In this document: positions 1 through 11,856 of the stretch, piece by piece
Layout of the letters: every line of letters begins with the position of its first letter
Numbering within the stretch: the first letter of the stretch is position 1
NCBI GenBank assembly: GCA_033807695.1
Contig: CM066307.1
Span: forward strand, 3,100,001-3,164,000
Source of the DNA: Daedaleopsis sinensis
Taxonomy: Eukaryota > Basidiomycota > Agaricomycetes > Polyporales > Polyporaceae
Reading direction: 5' to 3'
DNA length: 64,000 bases
Notes under the pieces: generated by a model
Database searches by the model: none
Seen by the model: only the letters and a program-made list of their open reading frames with translations
Told to the model about the DNA's origin: nothing
Made by a program: the position numbers and the translations under genes

Positions 1-960
1 GAGTTGTCTCGTAGAATAGCCTTCATCAGAGAAACCCAATGTGCGTCGCACAGATGAGCCGACATCTGCCTCAAGTTCTTACCTGTCGATAGATGGCACG
101 TTTTGGGACTTCACCTCAAACCTTGCGAAAGGGGACACGGCATACACCACACTCGCCCTCGGAGCGCATACGGACACCACCTACTTCGTGAGCAGCTCCA
201 TCTCACGTTCCCTACATTGCCACTCATCTGCCATTGCACAGACCGACCCATGCGGCCTGCAACTGTTCCATCTCCTCGAGCACACAGGTGGCACTGGCGG
301 CGCGACGCTGCTGGTCGACGGATTCTACGTCGCATCGATCCTGAAAGAGCTGCATCCCGAGGCCTACGAGCTGCTCTCGACCATCCGCGTGCCGACCCAC
401 GCAGCCGGGGAGGCAGACGCGCTCTTCACCCCGAACACGCGTGACACCCCGATTTTGAAGCACGAGGCGGGCGAGCTCGTGCAGGTCCGCTGGAACAACG
501 ACGACCGGAGCGTGCTGCGCGATCTGCAGCCCGACCAGGTCGAGCCATGGTGCGTCCCTCTCTCACCCCTCTCACCCCCGCTGCGGGACCGGCTGCTCAC
601 TACACGGCCGCGCAGGTACGACGCCGTCCGGACGTGGTACAAGCTGCTGACGAGCCCGGATTCGGAGTATTGGGTCCAGCTGTCCCCGGGGACTGCGGTA
701 GGCGAGTCGCTCTCCCGCCTGCTCTCCGAGTTTGGGGTGTGAGCTGACACGGTCGAACAGTGGTGGACAATCACCGCGTCCTGCACGGACGCTCGGCGTT
801 TGACGGCAAGCGACGCATGTGCGGCGCGTACATCGGCATGGACGAGTATCGGTCCAAGCTCGCCGTGCTCACTGAGAAGTTCGCGGGCGACGCGGTGTTG
901 CGGGACACTACTGCCACCGCGACGGTCAATGGGCGGAGCATTTGGCACCCTGCTCTATGA
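1..960 (+). CDS. trimethyllysine dioxygenase, 3' part (5' end outside window)
   Basis: Fe(II)/2-oxoglutarate oxygenase of the TauD/gamma-butyrobetaine family; trimethyllysine dioxygenase makes 3-hydroxytrimethyllysine, the first step of carnitine synthesis. Exon 1-40 reads ELSRRIAFIRETQ and joins at 93 to YGTFWDFTSNLAKGDTAYT; the HTD iron-ligand motif follows, then TDPCGLQLFHLLEHTGGTGG, WYKLLTSPDSEYW and DNHRVLHGRSAFDGKRRMCG with the distal His and the 2OG-binding Arg region. Introns: 41-92, 188-240, 550-615 and 702-760. The last restores a sensible frame only as a GC-AG intron (GC at 702-703), giving PGTAVVVDNHRVLHGR. The stop is at 958-960. The N-terminal domain lies left of the window. A dead inverted copy lies at about 28.95-30.0 kb. 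Family assignment is firm; TMLH rather than butyrobetaine hydroxylase is inferred from the overall match. Confidence 0.88.
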
Positions 961-1613
961 GTTCGCTGAGGGATTCGCGCTTACAGATTAATTGTTTCCG
1001 GCAGTGACCACATCCTATGGCTTCAGCATCTCCCCAGTCTATCATCACAGTCTATCACAGTGTACTCACCGTATATTACTCTACTATCATGTCCATCTGA
1101 TGTAGGACTGTCGACCACAGATGCGACGGTCTTGTACTAGCACCTCTATTCCCCATCGTTACTAGACTCCGAAACATATGGAAGTTTATCCGGGAGTACG
1201 CTGTATGTGTTGGCCAAGGAAGTGAAGAATTGGAGCTTGGGGGAGACAGGATACGGGGTCAGTCTTACATGTGCAGTTAAGGAATATATAGCGAACTTCG
1301 AGCTTGAAGGAATAAATGAGTGTGGACCGGGGGTCAACCGGTCATGTATTTACTTACCTTAAATCGAAACACTCGAGCGCTAGCATCCGTTTTGCTTCTC
1401 GCTACTTACGTTCATCAGCCACCGTGCTGCAGCTGGTATGAGTTTCCTTGCTTCTCAGTGGTAAAAGTTGTGAACTGTCGACATAGATTGAGACCGGCAG
1501 CAGTGCCGTTCTAACTCCACGCTCCAGGGATTCGGTGACGGTTTGGTCCACGAACATTACTGCCGGGGCCTCGTGAATGCAGAGTCAGCTTTCATTGCGT
1601 CTGTCGGACTGCT
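961..1613. other. intergenic, dioxygenase 3' side to bioDA promoter
   Basis: About 650 bp between two same-strand genes. The only open frames are short and stop-bounded without splice support. It should hold the 3' UTR of the upstream gene and the bioDA promoter. I see no repeat, RNA gene or recognisable operator in it. Confidence 0.6.
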
Positions 1614-4352
1614 ATGGCTTTGCTCTTCAAGCACCTGCGCATCCACCAAGTCTTCGGTGCGAATACCGATGTTGGCAAGACCATCCTTACATCCGCACTC
1701 GTTCGTGCGTCGGCCTCAATGGGACACCGTGTGCACTACCTGAAACCGGTCAGCACTGGACCAATGTCTGACGCAGACGACGAGTGGGTCAATCGAAGCA
1801 TCTCCTCGCTGCCCTTCTGATACTTCGCTTGCAGACGGGTGCTTGTGCTGGCAGGAAAGCACAGGAACAGAGTTAACAGTAAATGTCTCTTCCGCTTCGA
1901 CGATCCAGTTAGCCCTCACTTGGCGGCCCGTCGCGCCATTGAGATGGACGGAGTAGAGGTATGTCCCTTGCCACCCACCGAAATGCTCTAATTTGGACGG
2001 TCTGACGCAGAGAACTGTTCCTACCGACGATGCTTTCGTTAACGCGGTCGCAAGCCACGTTCGGGAGTGTGCGACCAGGCCTGGTGAATCCAGTCATATG
2101 TATGTTGAGACAGCAGGAGGTCAGCCTTAGACCGCAGTCCGAAAATTGCCTTTTTTCGTTGACACGCATTCCAGGTGTACACAGTCCCACTTTATCGGGC
2201 ACTACACAGTTGGACAGCTACCGGCCACTGTTCCTCCCGACCATACTCATTGGGGACTCGAGGCTAGGTGGCATCTCGTCCACCATCGCCTCCTACGAGG
2301 CGATGCTACTTCGCGGATACATCGTCGACGCCATTCTCCTCTTCCGCGACGAGTACTACCGCAACTGGGAGTACCTCTCTTCGTACTTCGGGGAACGCGG
2401 CGTCCCCGTGATGTCTGTAGAGCCTCCCCCAGAACGACACTCCGATGCGACCACGGACGCCTCACTCACCGAGAAGTACTACTCAGATATTGTGCCACAC
2501 TCGGGTGACGGACCCATCTTCGATGTTGTCAAACATCTCGATGCGTGCCACACGCGCCGCATATCCGATTTGGACTCCATGCCCCGCCGCACGCTCGATA
2601 CCATCTGGTGGCCATTCGTGCAGCACGGCCATGTCCAGCACGAGGCAGACGTCAACATCATCGACAGCGCATGGGGCGACTTCTTCAGCGTGTACAACGG
2701 TAAACGCCGCGACACGCCCGCGCCCCACCCCGCCATCCCCAATGCCTCGCCTGCCTCACGCACGTCGCCCGCCCCTGCATCGCGCGCATTGTCCTTGCTG
2801 GAGCCCCAGTTCGACGGATCCGCATCCTGGTGGACCCAGGCGCTCGGACACGCCCACCCCGCCCTCACCCTCGCCGCCGCACGCGCCGCGGGCCGCTACG
2901 GGCACGTCATGTTCCCCGAGGCTTCCCACCTGCCCGCGCTCAAGCTCGCGGAGCGCCTTGTGCACGACGGGCCCGGGCGCGGCTGGGCTGCGCGCGCGTT
3001 CTTCTCCGATGACGGCTCGACGGGGATGGAGGTCGCGATCAAAATGGCGCTGCGCGCGTTTGCGGCGCGCAATGAGGGCGGGAGCGCGCACGCGAACGGA
3101 CGGAGGAAGGACTTGGGCGTGCTGGGACTCAAGGGGAGCTACCACGGGGACACGATCGGCGCGATGGACGCGTGCGCGTCCGAGGGCGTGTACACATGCG
3201 AGTGGCACGACGCGAAGGGCTTTTGGCTCGACCCGCCGACGGTGTCTATACAGAAGGGGAGGGCGGTCGTGAGCCTCCCACAGGCGATTGCGTCTGAGAC
3301 GGAGGACGGTTCCGCTGAGGTCCCGACGGTTTCGCTCTCGTGGACGTACAACGTCGAGGAGCGCCTCAAGTCGCCCCTCGCCACCGCATACCGGGCCTAC
3401 GTCGAACGCACGCTCCGCACGCTGCAAGAACGGAATGCGCCGACCATCGCCGCGCTCATCCTCGAGCCGCTCGTGATGGGTGCAGGAGGCATGGTCTTCG
3501 TCGACCCGCTCTTCCAGCGCGTGCTCATCGACGTCGTCCGCGCCTCCCCCGCGCCTTCCGCCGCCTCTCCCCGGCCACCTGCAGAATGGTCCGGGCTGCC
3601 TGTCATCTTCGACGAAGTCTTCGTCGGGCTCTATCGCCTCGGTCTGCCTACGACACACCACCTGCTCGGCACGACACCCGACATCTCCGTGCACGCCAAG
3701 ATCCTCACGGGCGGGCTCGTCCCGCTCGCGGCGACGCTCGCCTCAGACTCGATTTTCCGCGCATTCCTTGGCGACGACAAGGCCAATGCGCTCCTCCACG
3801 GGCACAGCTACACCGCATATCCGGTCGGGTGCGAGGTCGCGAACGAAACCCTGGACATCGCGGACAGGCTTGCGGAGAGCGGCGCGTGGGCGGACGCGCG
3901 CACGCGCTGGAACGTCCCCGAACCTGCGTCGGAGCACGCGCGGAGGTGCTCGGTATGGAGCTTTTGGGACCCGGAGTTCATCAACGCCGTGTCGCGTATG
4001 GACCATGTCGCGGAAGTCATGGCGTTCGGCACCGTGCTGAGTATCAAAATCAGGGACGATGCTGCAGGTAAGTGTCTTAGTAGGAGGTCGAGACTCGCAG
4101 GATCGTGTATGCTGAACACTTCCGGATGTAGGTTATCAATCACATTCGGCGAGAGCGCTGCTAGAGTCCATCAGGACTGCTGTTCAGGACGGCCACGGTC
4201 TGTCGTCAGCACCAGGCGGGTCACCGTTCGGGATCCACTACCGGACCCTTGGCAACGTTGCATATTTCATGCTAAGTCTCAACACACCAGCCGATGCGGT
4301 CAGCGCGGTAGAGAGAAGGGTGTGGACTGCCCTTCGTGCCAAGTTCCACTAG
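1614..4352 (+). CDS. bioDA: bifunctional dethiobiotin synthetase / DAPA aminotransferase
   Basis: Catalyses two consecutive biotin steps: PLP-dependent conversion of 8-amino-7-oxononanoate to DAPA and ATP-dependent ring closure to dethiobiotin; the fungal fusion is typically mitochondrial. The first third is the BioD-type domain, with P-loop GANTDVGKT about 15 residues from the start, YLKPVSTGP, and GDSRLGGISSTIASYEAM. The rest is a class III aminotransferase: WWPFVQHG, SWWTQALGHAHP, FFSDDGSTGMEVAIKMALRA, GSYHGDTIGAMD, IFDEVFVGLYRLG, and AKILTGGLVPLAATLAS carrying the Schiff-base lysine. Exons: 1614-1783, 1835-1958, 2011-2119, 2175-4067, 4132-4352. The last exon gives YRTLGNVAYFMLSL and ends RAKFH-stop; reading through that intron instead gives a false end at 4396. 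The ATG at 1614 lies just upstream of the P-loop, as in the family. The first intron boundary is the least certain. Confidence 0.93.
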
Positions 4353-4469
4353 ACTACAGACAAAAATCCATCCAACCAACATGGACCTACTTATAAGTAC
4401 AGCAATTGCGTAGGACCCCAATCCCGAAGATAAACTACACCTTCGCGCGTGAGGCTGACTGCCATCGGA

Positions 4470-7400
4470 CTAACTCCTCCAATACTGCGCCCAGTCGTGC
4501 ATCCGGTCCAACACCGCCGTGAACGGCGAGATGTCGTTCAAGAGGCGCTCAAAGTGCTCGATCGCCTGTTCCTCCGTCATCTCGAGGCAGAACTTGCCGA
4601 GCACCTGCTCGTGCACGTCGCGCTGCTTGATGTGCGGAATGTTGGCGTCGACCATGAGCGAGACAAGGTTGAGGATGAGGTTCGCGCTCTTGCGCATGAT
4701 CGTGAACGCGGTGAAGCAGAACGACTTGAAGCGCTGGTAGTGCACGGACTGCACGCCGCCCATCGCGTCCACCATCTCCTTGCATATTTTGACGGGCGGC
4801 GCGAGCGGTTTGGGGTCGCGCCCGAGGATGTACCCGAAGTCGACTGCACGACGCTTCAGCGAACACGCTACGGAGACCACGCGACCGACGCTAGTCAATA
4901 CTCACCGTGAAAGAAGTGACCATCTGGCGCAAGCAATAAATTGTCTAGATGACGGTCGCCCACCCCGAGGAGGTATGTCACTACACAGTATCCAGCTGCA
5001 GAAGGGGTCATTTTGAGCCTAAGCGGAGAGGGACACTCAGAGGCGAAGACTGACCACAACTTCTAAGGAACGTGTCGATTACCCCGGGCTCCACACCGTA
5101 CGTCCCCACGCTGCCTTCGTCTGGATAGTTCGCGCGTAGATAGTTGAGCAGCGTCCCGTGCTCGCTCACGATCGCGGCGATCGTCTTGCTCGGGACGAAT
5201 TGCGCCATGCCCTGGCTCGGGCCCGTCGCGAGCACATCGTACGGCGTGAGCTTGAGGTCGAGGTTCTCCTTGCGCAGCAGCCGGTCCATGAGCGTGAACA
5301 GCTGGATGACGAGCTGGTCCTGGCGCATGTCGTCCCCGTCCTTGAAGATTACCGGGTACTCGCCCCCGTCCGCGCACTGGAAGTAGAGCAGCATCGGGAA
5401 CATGTTCGACTTGAACACGCTCGACTTGTCCGCGATGATCCCCGTGATCTGCACGCGCGCGTTGAGCGGGAGCGGGAGCGGGGCCATCGACGCGAGGTTG
5501 TTCTTCGAGTCCGCGAGAAACGCGCGCAGCTTCTCGATCTTCTTCGGCCGCGGGTCTTTAGACGTGCGCAGGTCCCGGGCGCGCTTCGCGAGGGTCTCGA
5601 CGAGCTCGCCCTGCCGGCGCATCAGGTCCCGTCGTTCGTCGCCGTTGTCCTGCAAAGAGTATGAGCCTCCGTCCTTCAGATTGAGATGTCGTTTATGCTA
5701 TCCTTACCTCGAGGATCTTCATGAATTTGAACACCACACGGCCATACATCTTTGCCATCATCTTGTCCTCCATCGCCACTTCCACCATAAGATACCAGTG
5801 GAAACGATTACCAAGGATAGGATTGCGTACGGCGCGCGCGATCAGGAAGTCGGCCAACCCACTGTCGTCGTACGATATCGCGCTAGTAGTAGACCTTGAG
5901 GACCGTTGGTCACTGGCGGTACTCTCGAACTTCAGAGCTTGCACCAGCTGAAGTAAGTACAGCAGCAGCTCCTGGTGAACAGTCAGTGGTCATGCTGTGT
6001 CAGCATCTGCAATAGAACTGACATCGTCATCCGCTCTACTGAGCTGCTTGACAGCATACGCCCGAACGCGGGAATCGACAGTACTCGGTCCAAGCAGCTC
6101 AAGAGCATCGTCGATATCAATCTCTGTCCACTGTGGCAGCAGCTCCTCCACAGCTTGCTTGACTTCCGATGTGTCCCGCCAGGTGACGGACTTGAGGAAT
6201 TTCGTGAGACCGCGTTTATCCCTTGTCAGATAGAACCGGAACTTCCAGATGAGGTCCTTTTCTTCCGACGTGAGCGGTTGGCTCGGTGCGTAGTTCAAAA
6301 TGACCTAGCCAGCCAGCGAGCGTCAGAGATCGGTACGGTAGCAGAAGATGTGCCCTACCGAAAGTTCGTCTCGTATCTTCGCATTTGGTTTCAGCTCACG
6401 GTCGTACGGGCTGCTCCTGTGACTTCGAACCAAACGACGATGTTTATCCTCCACAGGGTTCTCGCGAGCGATATCAGGGTCCACGACAGCCCACAAGTGT
6501 CCGTCACCTGTGAAAGTCGCCGCTGGCGGAGCTGGCGTCGCGGCCACAGGTGTAATGGCTGATGATGTTGACGGTGCACTGGAGGTATCCTGATGAAGGC
6601 ATCAGTCACAAGTCATCCACAACCTAGGTGTGGACGCCTACCGGTTCACTGAAGATCACAGGAAAGTCAAAGCGAGGGAGGTCGATATACAAGAACAAAT
6701 TCTCAGATTTATCTGTTTCGACCTGGTGATCGTTGAGTGACTCTTGGAGATTACAGTGTACAGCATAGGCTTGCCTTATGAACCTCGCCTATCTTGCGGA
6801 AGGTTAGTCTATCTAGCCAGTCGGACTTTGGCAGATCCCCGCGCTCGTATTTCTTGATGAGCTGTGAGAGTATCATCAGCTACGGTGTACCCTGAGCAAT
6901 GGGTTTAGAAGTGCACCTTCTCCAACCTCCCTGACTCGTCCCTCGTACCCATCTTGCTCGGTGTCGTCGTCTCATTGGCACCATCTGCTTCCCGGTCTGG
7001 CCAGAGAATCATTCTGTGCTTTCCTCGCCTCAGGGTCCTGTGACACAGAGCGCAAATTGGGTACGACATTGGAGGACATGAGTGCATGAGCGTACCATTT
7101 CTTCCCGAACAAACGGAACGTAGTCCCCCCGACTGGTACTGCAGACCTTGGGCCAGCGATGTCCCATACGGTGAAGGTGATTTGAGAGTTGAGGGGAAGG
7201 TCGCAGTACCGTATTGGCAGGGTTATCCATTCGTTCCACCTTGGTTCCGACCCAGCCTCAGCAACCTAGTCCTGAATATGATACACATATGAGCGAACTC
7301 ACGTATAGTCTCTATTGAAAGCCTTGAAAGCGGTCCGAAAGGGAATGGTCAATGGCTTGTTGTCCGCGACAAGCTGGCAGGTCACGTAGAGGTCCGAGTA

Positions 7401-7678
7401 ATCCCTTGACTGCCGTCGTTAAGGGAAACAGGCGAGCGGACGACGGGGCGGGTGCTTACGGGGCGAGCTGCACGCCATGGAAGCGTAACTCCGGTTTCTC
7501 TAACACCTCGGTGAACGGGTGTGGTTTCCGAGTGCCGTTCAGCTGTGATCTATGCGAAAACGAAGTGAAGGTCGGCTTCGTGAATGAAGATTGCAGCTAC
7601 GGACATTCGAAAGGTGACCGGAATCTTGAGGTCACTGAGCTTCGCGAAGGTGAAGTCGTCCCGATTGTCTTTGTCCAT
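4470..7678 (-). CDS. VPS34: class III phosphatidylinositol 3-kinase VPS34
   Basis: Makes phosphatidylinositol 3-phosphate on endosomes and autophagosomes, in complex with Vps15 and Beclin/Atg6. It reads right to left. The start [20 protein letters not shown] (ATG 7678-7676) leads into a C2 domain ([38 protein letters not shown]). A helical PIK segment lies around 6.0-6.3 kb ([20 protein letters not shown]). The lipid kinase domain fills 4.5-5.65 kb: [20 protein letters not shown] with the ATP-site Lys, the catalytic loop [10 protein letters not shown] at about 4.93-4.96 kb, the activation start HVDFGYILG rebuilt across an intron whose acceptor is near 4.85 kb, and a C-terminal helix ending HDWAQYWRS. 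At least ten short introns are implied; not all junctions were fixed. All catalytic motifs are intact. It is divergent from the NUDIX gene to its right. Confidence 0.93.
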
Positions 7679-7938
7679 GACGATACCAGGTTCTAGCAGA
7701 GATCAGAGAGTTGAGTAGAGCCACTGCTAGTATTTATCGTCCGCCTCAGCCTGCCTCAGCCGCGGTAGTCGTAGTCGTATTCGTGGTCGTGGTCGTAGTC
7801 GTGGTCACCGAAAGAGATCGAAACGGAATGCTCAAGCGTCCTGCGAGCGGCGCTCCGATATGGGCGCTTCCGGTCTACATAACGGAAGGGATCCTAAGGG
7901 ATCATGATGTCGGAGTCATCCTTTGTCCTCTTACCGCC
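7679..7938. promoter_or_regulatory. shared VPS34 / NUDIX divergent promoter with GTCGTN repeat
   Basis: About 260 bp separate the VPS34 ATG (minus) from the proposed NUDIX ATG (plus). It contains a degenerate hexamer tract, GTCGTA/GTCGTG/GTCGTATTCGTG, from about 7765 to 7807. Bidirectional use is inferred from gene orientation. If the NUDIX transcript begins further left, the tract would be 5' UTR. Confidence 0.5.
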
Positions 7939-9047
7939 ATGTCACGAACATATGAAGTCCCGGAATCTGCCCTCGACAACATATCGGAACGAAGCAGAAT
8001 ATGCATCGAACGATTGAGACAACACCAGCCCGAGCAGGTCGATCTGTTCGTCCACTTCACTCTCGTCTTCCAGCACACGCCCCGAACGTACCCTTGCTAG
8101 GAAGGACTACCCCGCAAACAAACTCGCTGCCGTCCTCGTCCTCCTGTTCGAGCGCGCGGGGGAGCTGCGCGTCCTCCTCACCACGCGCGACAAGTCTCTC
8201 CGCGCGCACCCCGGCCAGGTCGCGTTTCCTGGCGGGAAGGTCGATGCCACGGACGCTGACGTGATTGAGACCGCCGTACGTTCCTTTGAGTCTTATATGG
8301 CTTTGTGCGATGTGCACCCGCTCAGCGGTCCAGACAGTATCGCGAAGCCCACGAAGAGGTCGGTCTGCCCCGCCACTTTGCACACGCACATACCGTCTGC
8401 ACCTTGCGACCGTACATCGCCTCGAGCAAGCTGCTCGTCACCCCCGTCGTCGCTCTGCTCACCGATCTCTCAGTGCTCGACACCCTTGTCCCCTCACCCG
8501 GGGAAGTAGATCGCATCTTTGAGCATCCGCTTGAGGCCATCCTAGATCCTTCCCTTGCTGCGAATGAGAATCTGGCTCCGAGGGGTAGCGAGGACTGGGT
8601 TTACGAGGATGAGTACCACGTATGTCGTATTCCTACAACACGCGACCCAGCCGGTACCGTTGACCACGACAACCATACCAGTGCTTCTCGGACATCGATC
8701 TACCTTGGCTGGCTAACAGCACGTATCGAATGCACCGTTTCCGGTCAGTTGCGTTCGCCATCAAGGGGCTGACTTCGGACATTCTCGTGAGTGGCCAGTG
8801 GACGTGTGCTCTTTCTGCATACTCACTTGTCACACAGATCTCAACGGCCGATATAGCCTACGGGAGACCGACCACATACGAACGGTATGCACCAGGTCAA
8901 TTGCGTACGTTCGCACCCATCCTTCGGATTCTGCTGGAGCAAGTAGCGGTCCAGGATGTTGTTTCTGGAACCTCTACGCCGAGGGCTCGGGTAGAAGTTG
9001 GAGTGCCATCTGGTATTCAGAAGGCCGTGGTAGGGATTCAGCAGTAG
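7939..9047 (+). CDS. NUDIX hydrolase, peroxisomal CoA diphosphatase-like
   Basis: NUDIX hydrolases of the Pcd1/NUDT7-8 type cleave CoA and its derivatives to phosphopantetheine and 3',5'-ADP. After MSRTYEVPESALDNISERSR and a short intron comes KDYPANKLAAVLVLLFE, LLTTRDKSLRAHPGQVAFPG, then the NUDIX box GKVDATDADVIETA + YREAHEEVGLP, split by intron 8276-8337. The CoA-type context RAHPGQVAFPGGK is present. Later exons give LVTPVVALLTDL, CFSDIDLPWLANSTYRMHRF and a C-terminal helix. Introns 8620-8681 and 8787-8837 are clear; the stop is 9045-9047. The join near 8045-8101 is uncertain: the upstream frame and the KDYP frame fit only with a weak GTTCGT donor at 8046. Start and exon 1 are therefore tentative, the core firm. 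Confidence 0.82.
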
Positions 9048-9770
9048 ATTTAACCGTGGTCTGTCTTGGACCACATTTCCTCAGATATCCTCCCCGTCTG
9101 GTGATCACCGTGGTAGTGTCGAGGTGTAAGAGTTTAATGATCTACTGTAATCAACATATACTGCATATAGAACCTGGCAAGGGCAAGGCGTATTGGACAC
9201 GCAGTCTCACCGCAGTCCCATGAGTTCTCTTGCAGTACAGTATCTGCTGCGGCTTGACTAGCATCGCGCGAAGCAGTACATGCTCGGTCCGCTCGGGTGA
9301 CCTCCGCGGTTGCGATGCCGTCGATTGAACTGACGGATTGGATAGAACTAAGTGATACATGCTTGCTCAGCCCACGATGGTATATTGTACAGTCTCATCT
9401 GTTGGATAGCTCTACCGTCTGCCGTGACACAAAGTTGAGGGGAAGAGACAACCCACTGCAGTGGGAGACTCGGACGGTCAGGCCTTCAGGCACTGCCACT
9501 GGCCGGCGCAGTTCCCCAAGAAAGGAAATGCGGCTTACATCATACGGTTACCTCTTGGCTGAGCGCTGCTCTGAGCTTTCCAAGGCTGTCCTCTCGCATT
9601 GCCCTCTCCGCAGAATCTGTCCTCCTCTTACGGACGTAAGCTCATCGCACCGTCTTTAAAGCGATCCTCAGCAGCCACGACCCTTCACGACGGACTACAC
9701 CCTCTGTAGCTCCACCCCACGACTCAACCTACCACCCTTGATTATCTCCCTCTCCTCTCCGCGGACCGCC
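9048..9770. other. intergenic, no gene seen
   Basis: About 720 bp. The longest open frame (120 codons, 9297-9659) lacks family similarity, splice structure and coding feel. This stretch presumably holds the NUDIX 3' UTR and the next gene's promoter; the pyrimidine-rich run before 9771 is typical of fungal core promoters. Confidence 0.55.
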
Positions 9771-11464
9771 ATGCCTCTATTAGACACGATCCAGAATGCT
9801 GCTCTCAGAGTCCTACCGGAGAAGAAACCCTCATTACCCTTACAGACCTCAAGTACGGGCATTGGAAGTAGTGGCATGGTCCCGTTCGAAGATGACGTGA
9901 GTTCCTCCGTATCTCGCATCTCTGCTCTTCAAGTGTCCTTCTCGCCACAATCGCGCTGCTCGAATCGCATCTCTACTCTCTCAACTGCGATCTTCGTGTT
10001 CCCCTATGTCTCTCATCGATGTGGCATTCGACTCTTGAGCACGTTGGTCTCGGCGTACGCCGTTCGACCGCGGCACGGTCGCACGAGGAGTAGATGCGAA
10101 TAAGCGGCTTACGTAAGGTTCATGTTTCTTGAACCTACTCCTCGACGCGTCGATGGACTCGGCTACACAAACTGGAGGCTTGCTCGTATTCCTCCTCTTC
10201 ATCCCCATACTCTCGACAATATGGATTTGGGTTCAGTTTCCAGTTCTCTATTGCACATTCCAAGCAGTGATTGACATGCCGTGCGCCCTTAGATGATTGT
10301 CTCCAAACCTGCCATCGTCTTCCACGTCTCTCAAGTATTTTTCAACTTCCTCGCCATGTGTACAATGGCAGGTGCTGCCGCGTTCCAAGCGAAGTGGAAG
10401 GTCGGCCCATGTATGTCATTTGTTTATCTCACAAGTCATCGCGTTGTTCTAAGTCTTGTCTCCGTAGCCGGGCTGACTGGCTTCGCGATCTTCATCGCTG
10501 TTACTGGGATCTTATATTCCCTGTTCATCCTGCTGGTGCCCGTCATATACGAAAAGTACGACAAGGGCGCGCGGCTCGCTCGAGCACTCAGGGAAATCCG
10601 AGTCGGATTCATCCTATCAGGTGCCGGCTCGGCCGTCAGTCTCCTCATCGCGTAAGTATCACTTTCTGCCTGTCTGTGCAAAACTGATTAGTCATTTTGC
10701 AGCTTCATCGTCACTATCTCCGCATGGACAGAGCCCGGTTGCAAAGATGCCACCAAAGACCCTCACGCCGCACTTGGCAAAGATTTCCAGAACGGACTCG
10801 GGGGGTTCTGCAGCACCAAGAAGGCTGCCGCAATCTTCTTCTGGCTCGTCTTTGGTGAGTGACGCCTCTATACCGATCGGGTCTTATTGCTCATTCAAAC
10901 ACAGTCTTCTGGGGTTGCTCTCTTACTTTGACCATCCTCGACTGGCGCAACAACAAGACCTCACGCCCCCGCGACCCACCATTCACTCACCCTGCGGAAG
11001 CATCCGAAGGCTCCATGTACGAACGCGCCGACGACCGCGATGACGATGTTTCCGATGAGGAAGCTGGACATAAGCCCTATTCAGACCAGAACACCCCCTA
11101 CTCTCCATTCAGCGACGCCAACCGTCTCTCCGGCGTTCCTACGAATGCATCTTCGACGAATGTCTCCTACCAACCACCTTCCGCGCCAGGCTTTGGTTCG
11201 CAACCCGCCCCGCGGCAGAGCATCGACGCATACGGCGCGTTCTCCGACCCACCTCCCTCCGGGTTCGCAGGAGGGTTTGCTCCCCAAAGCCAGTATGCGG
11301 ACGACGGCCCTCGTGTCAGCCGCACGATGCAATACGCAGACCCGTACGCGGCTGTACGCGCGACGATCGCTACCGGTCAAGCGGCTCCAGGCACTGGCAA
11401 TGTCACACCCCCCACTGGCGGCCCTCCTCCACCTGGCTATTCGTCGTACGGCGGATTCAGGTAA
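9771..11464 (+). CDS. MARVEL-like four-transmembrane protein with proline-rich tail
   Basis: Integral membrane protein, probably of a MARVEL-like fold. Segments: FHVSQVFFNFLAMCTMAGAA, GFAIFIAVTGILYSLFILLV, VGFILSGAGSAVSLLIAFIV, IFFWLVFVFWGCSLTLTIL. The loop between the third and fourth carries two cysteines about 20 residues apart (EPGCKDATKDP ... GLGGFCSTKK), as in many fungal MARVEL proteins. A cytoplasmic tail of about 180 residues rich in Pro/Ser/Tyr/Asp follows, ending SYGGFR. Introns near 10410-10465, 10652-10700 and 10855-10903 join the core. The 5' side is less sure: exon 9771-9896 (MPLLDTIQNAALRVLPEKK) has a good GTGAGT donor, a hydrophobic exon near 10145-10230 (GGLLVFLLFIPILSTIWIW) seems to follow, and the core exon opens at 10293 after a CCCTTAG acceptor. 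Role unknown; membrane organisation is inferred. Confidence 0.6.
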
Positions 11465-11856
11465 TGGTGATGGTGCATGTCGGTGCCTCGGACTCTGCAA
11501 CGCAATGTAGTCTAATTCACTTCTGCTGTGGAGGACGCGGACATTTGCGCGGGAGACGCTTGTTAAGATAGGATTTTTCTGACGGCGCCGCTATAGTTAG
11601 TATACGCCTAACTTATGACTGCTACGGTTCCCCTGCTCTGCATCTAATTCACGTCGATGTATTACTATAGCTTCCATCTACACGTCCTTCACAGCTTTCA
11701 TCTGTCCTGGTTGGAACTTCAAAGACGCCCATCGCGAGCACGCGAACACGTGCGTATGACACTGGCGCCCATAGCGCGCCGTGGGAATCAGCCACCATGG
11801 CGTTGTTGACGTGTGTTTGCTATGAACGTCTTGTTCCATTCACCATCTCGTCCACC
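11465..11856. other. intergenic with an upstream in-frame ATG
   Basis: About 390 bp. An ATG at 11797 in good context (CCACCATGG) is in frame with the 11857 start and would add 20 residues (MALLTCVCYERL...). I chose 11857 for its equal context and the more typical N-terminus. Nothing else seen. Confidence 0.5.

Noticed and set aside
41..742. Reading the left-edge gene as one unspliced 233-codon protein
   Set aside because: It translates introns; splicing gives the continuous oxygenase sequence instead.
2756..3694. 312-codon antisense frame across bioDA
   Set aside because: Mirror of a GC-rich aminotransferase exon; Arg/Val/Gly-rich, no motif.
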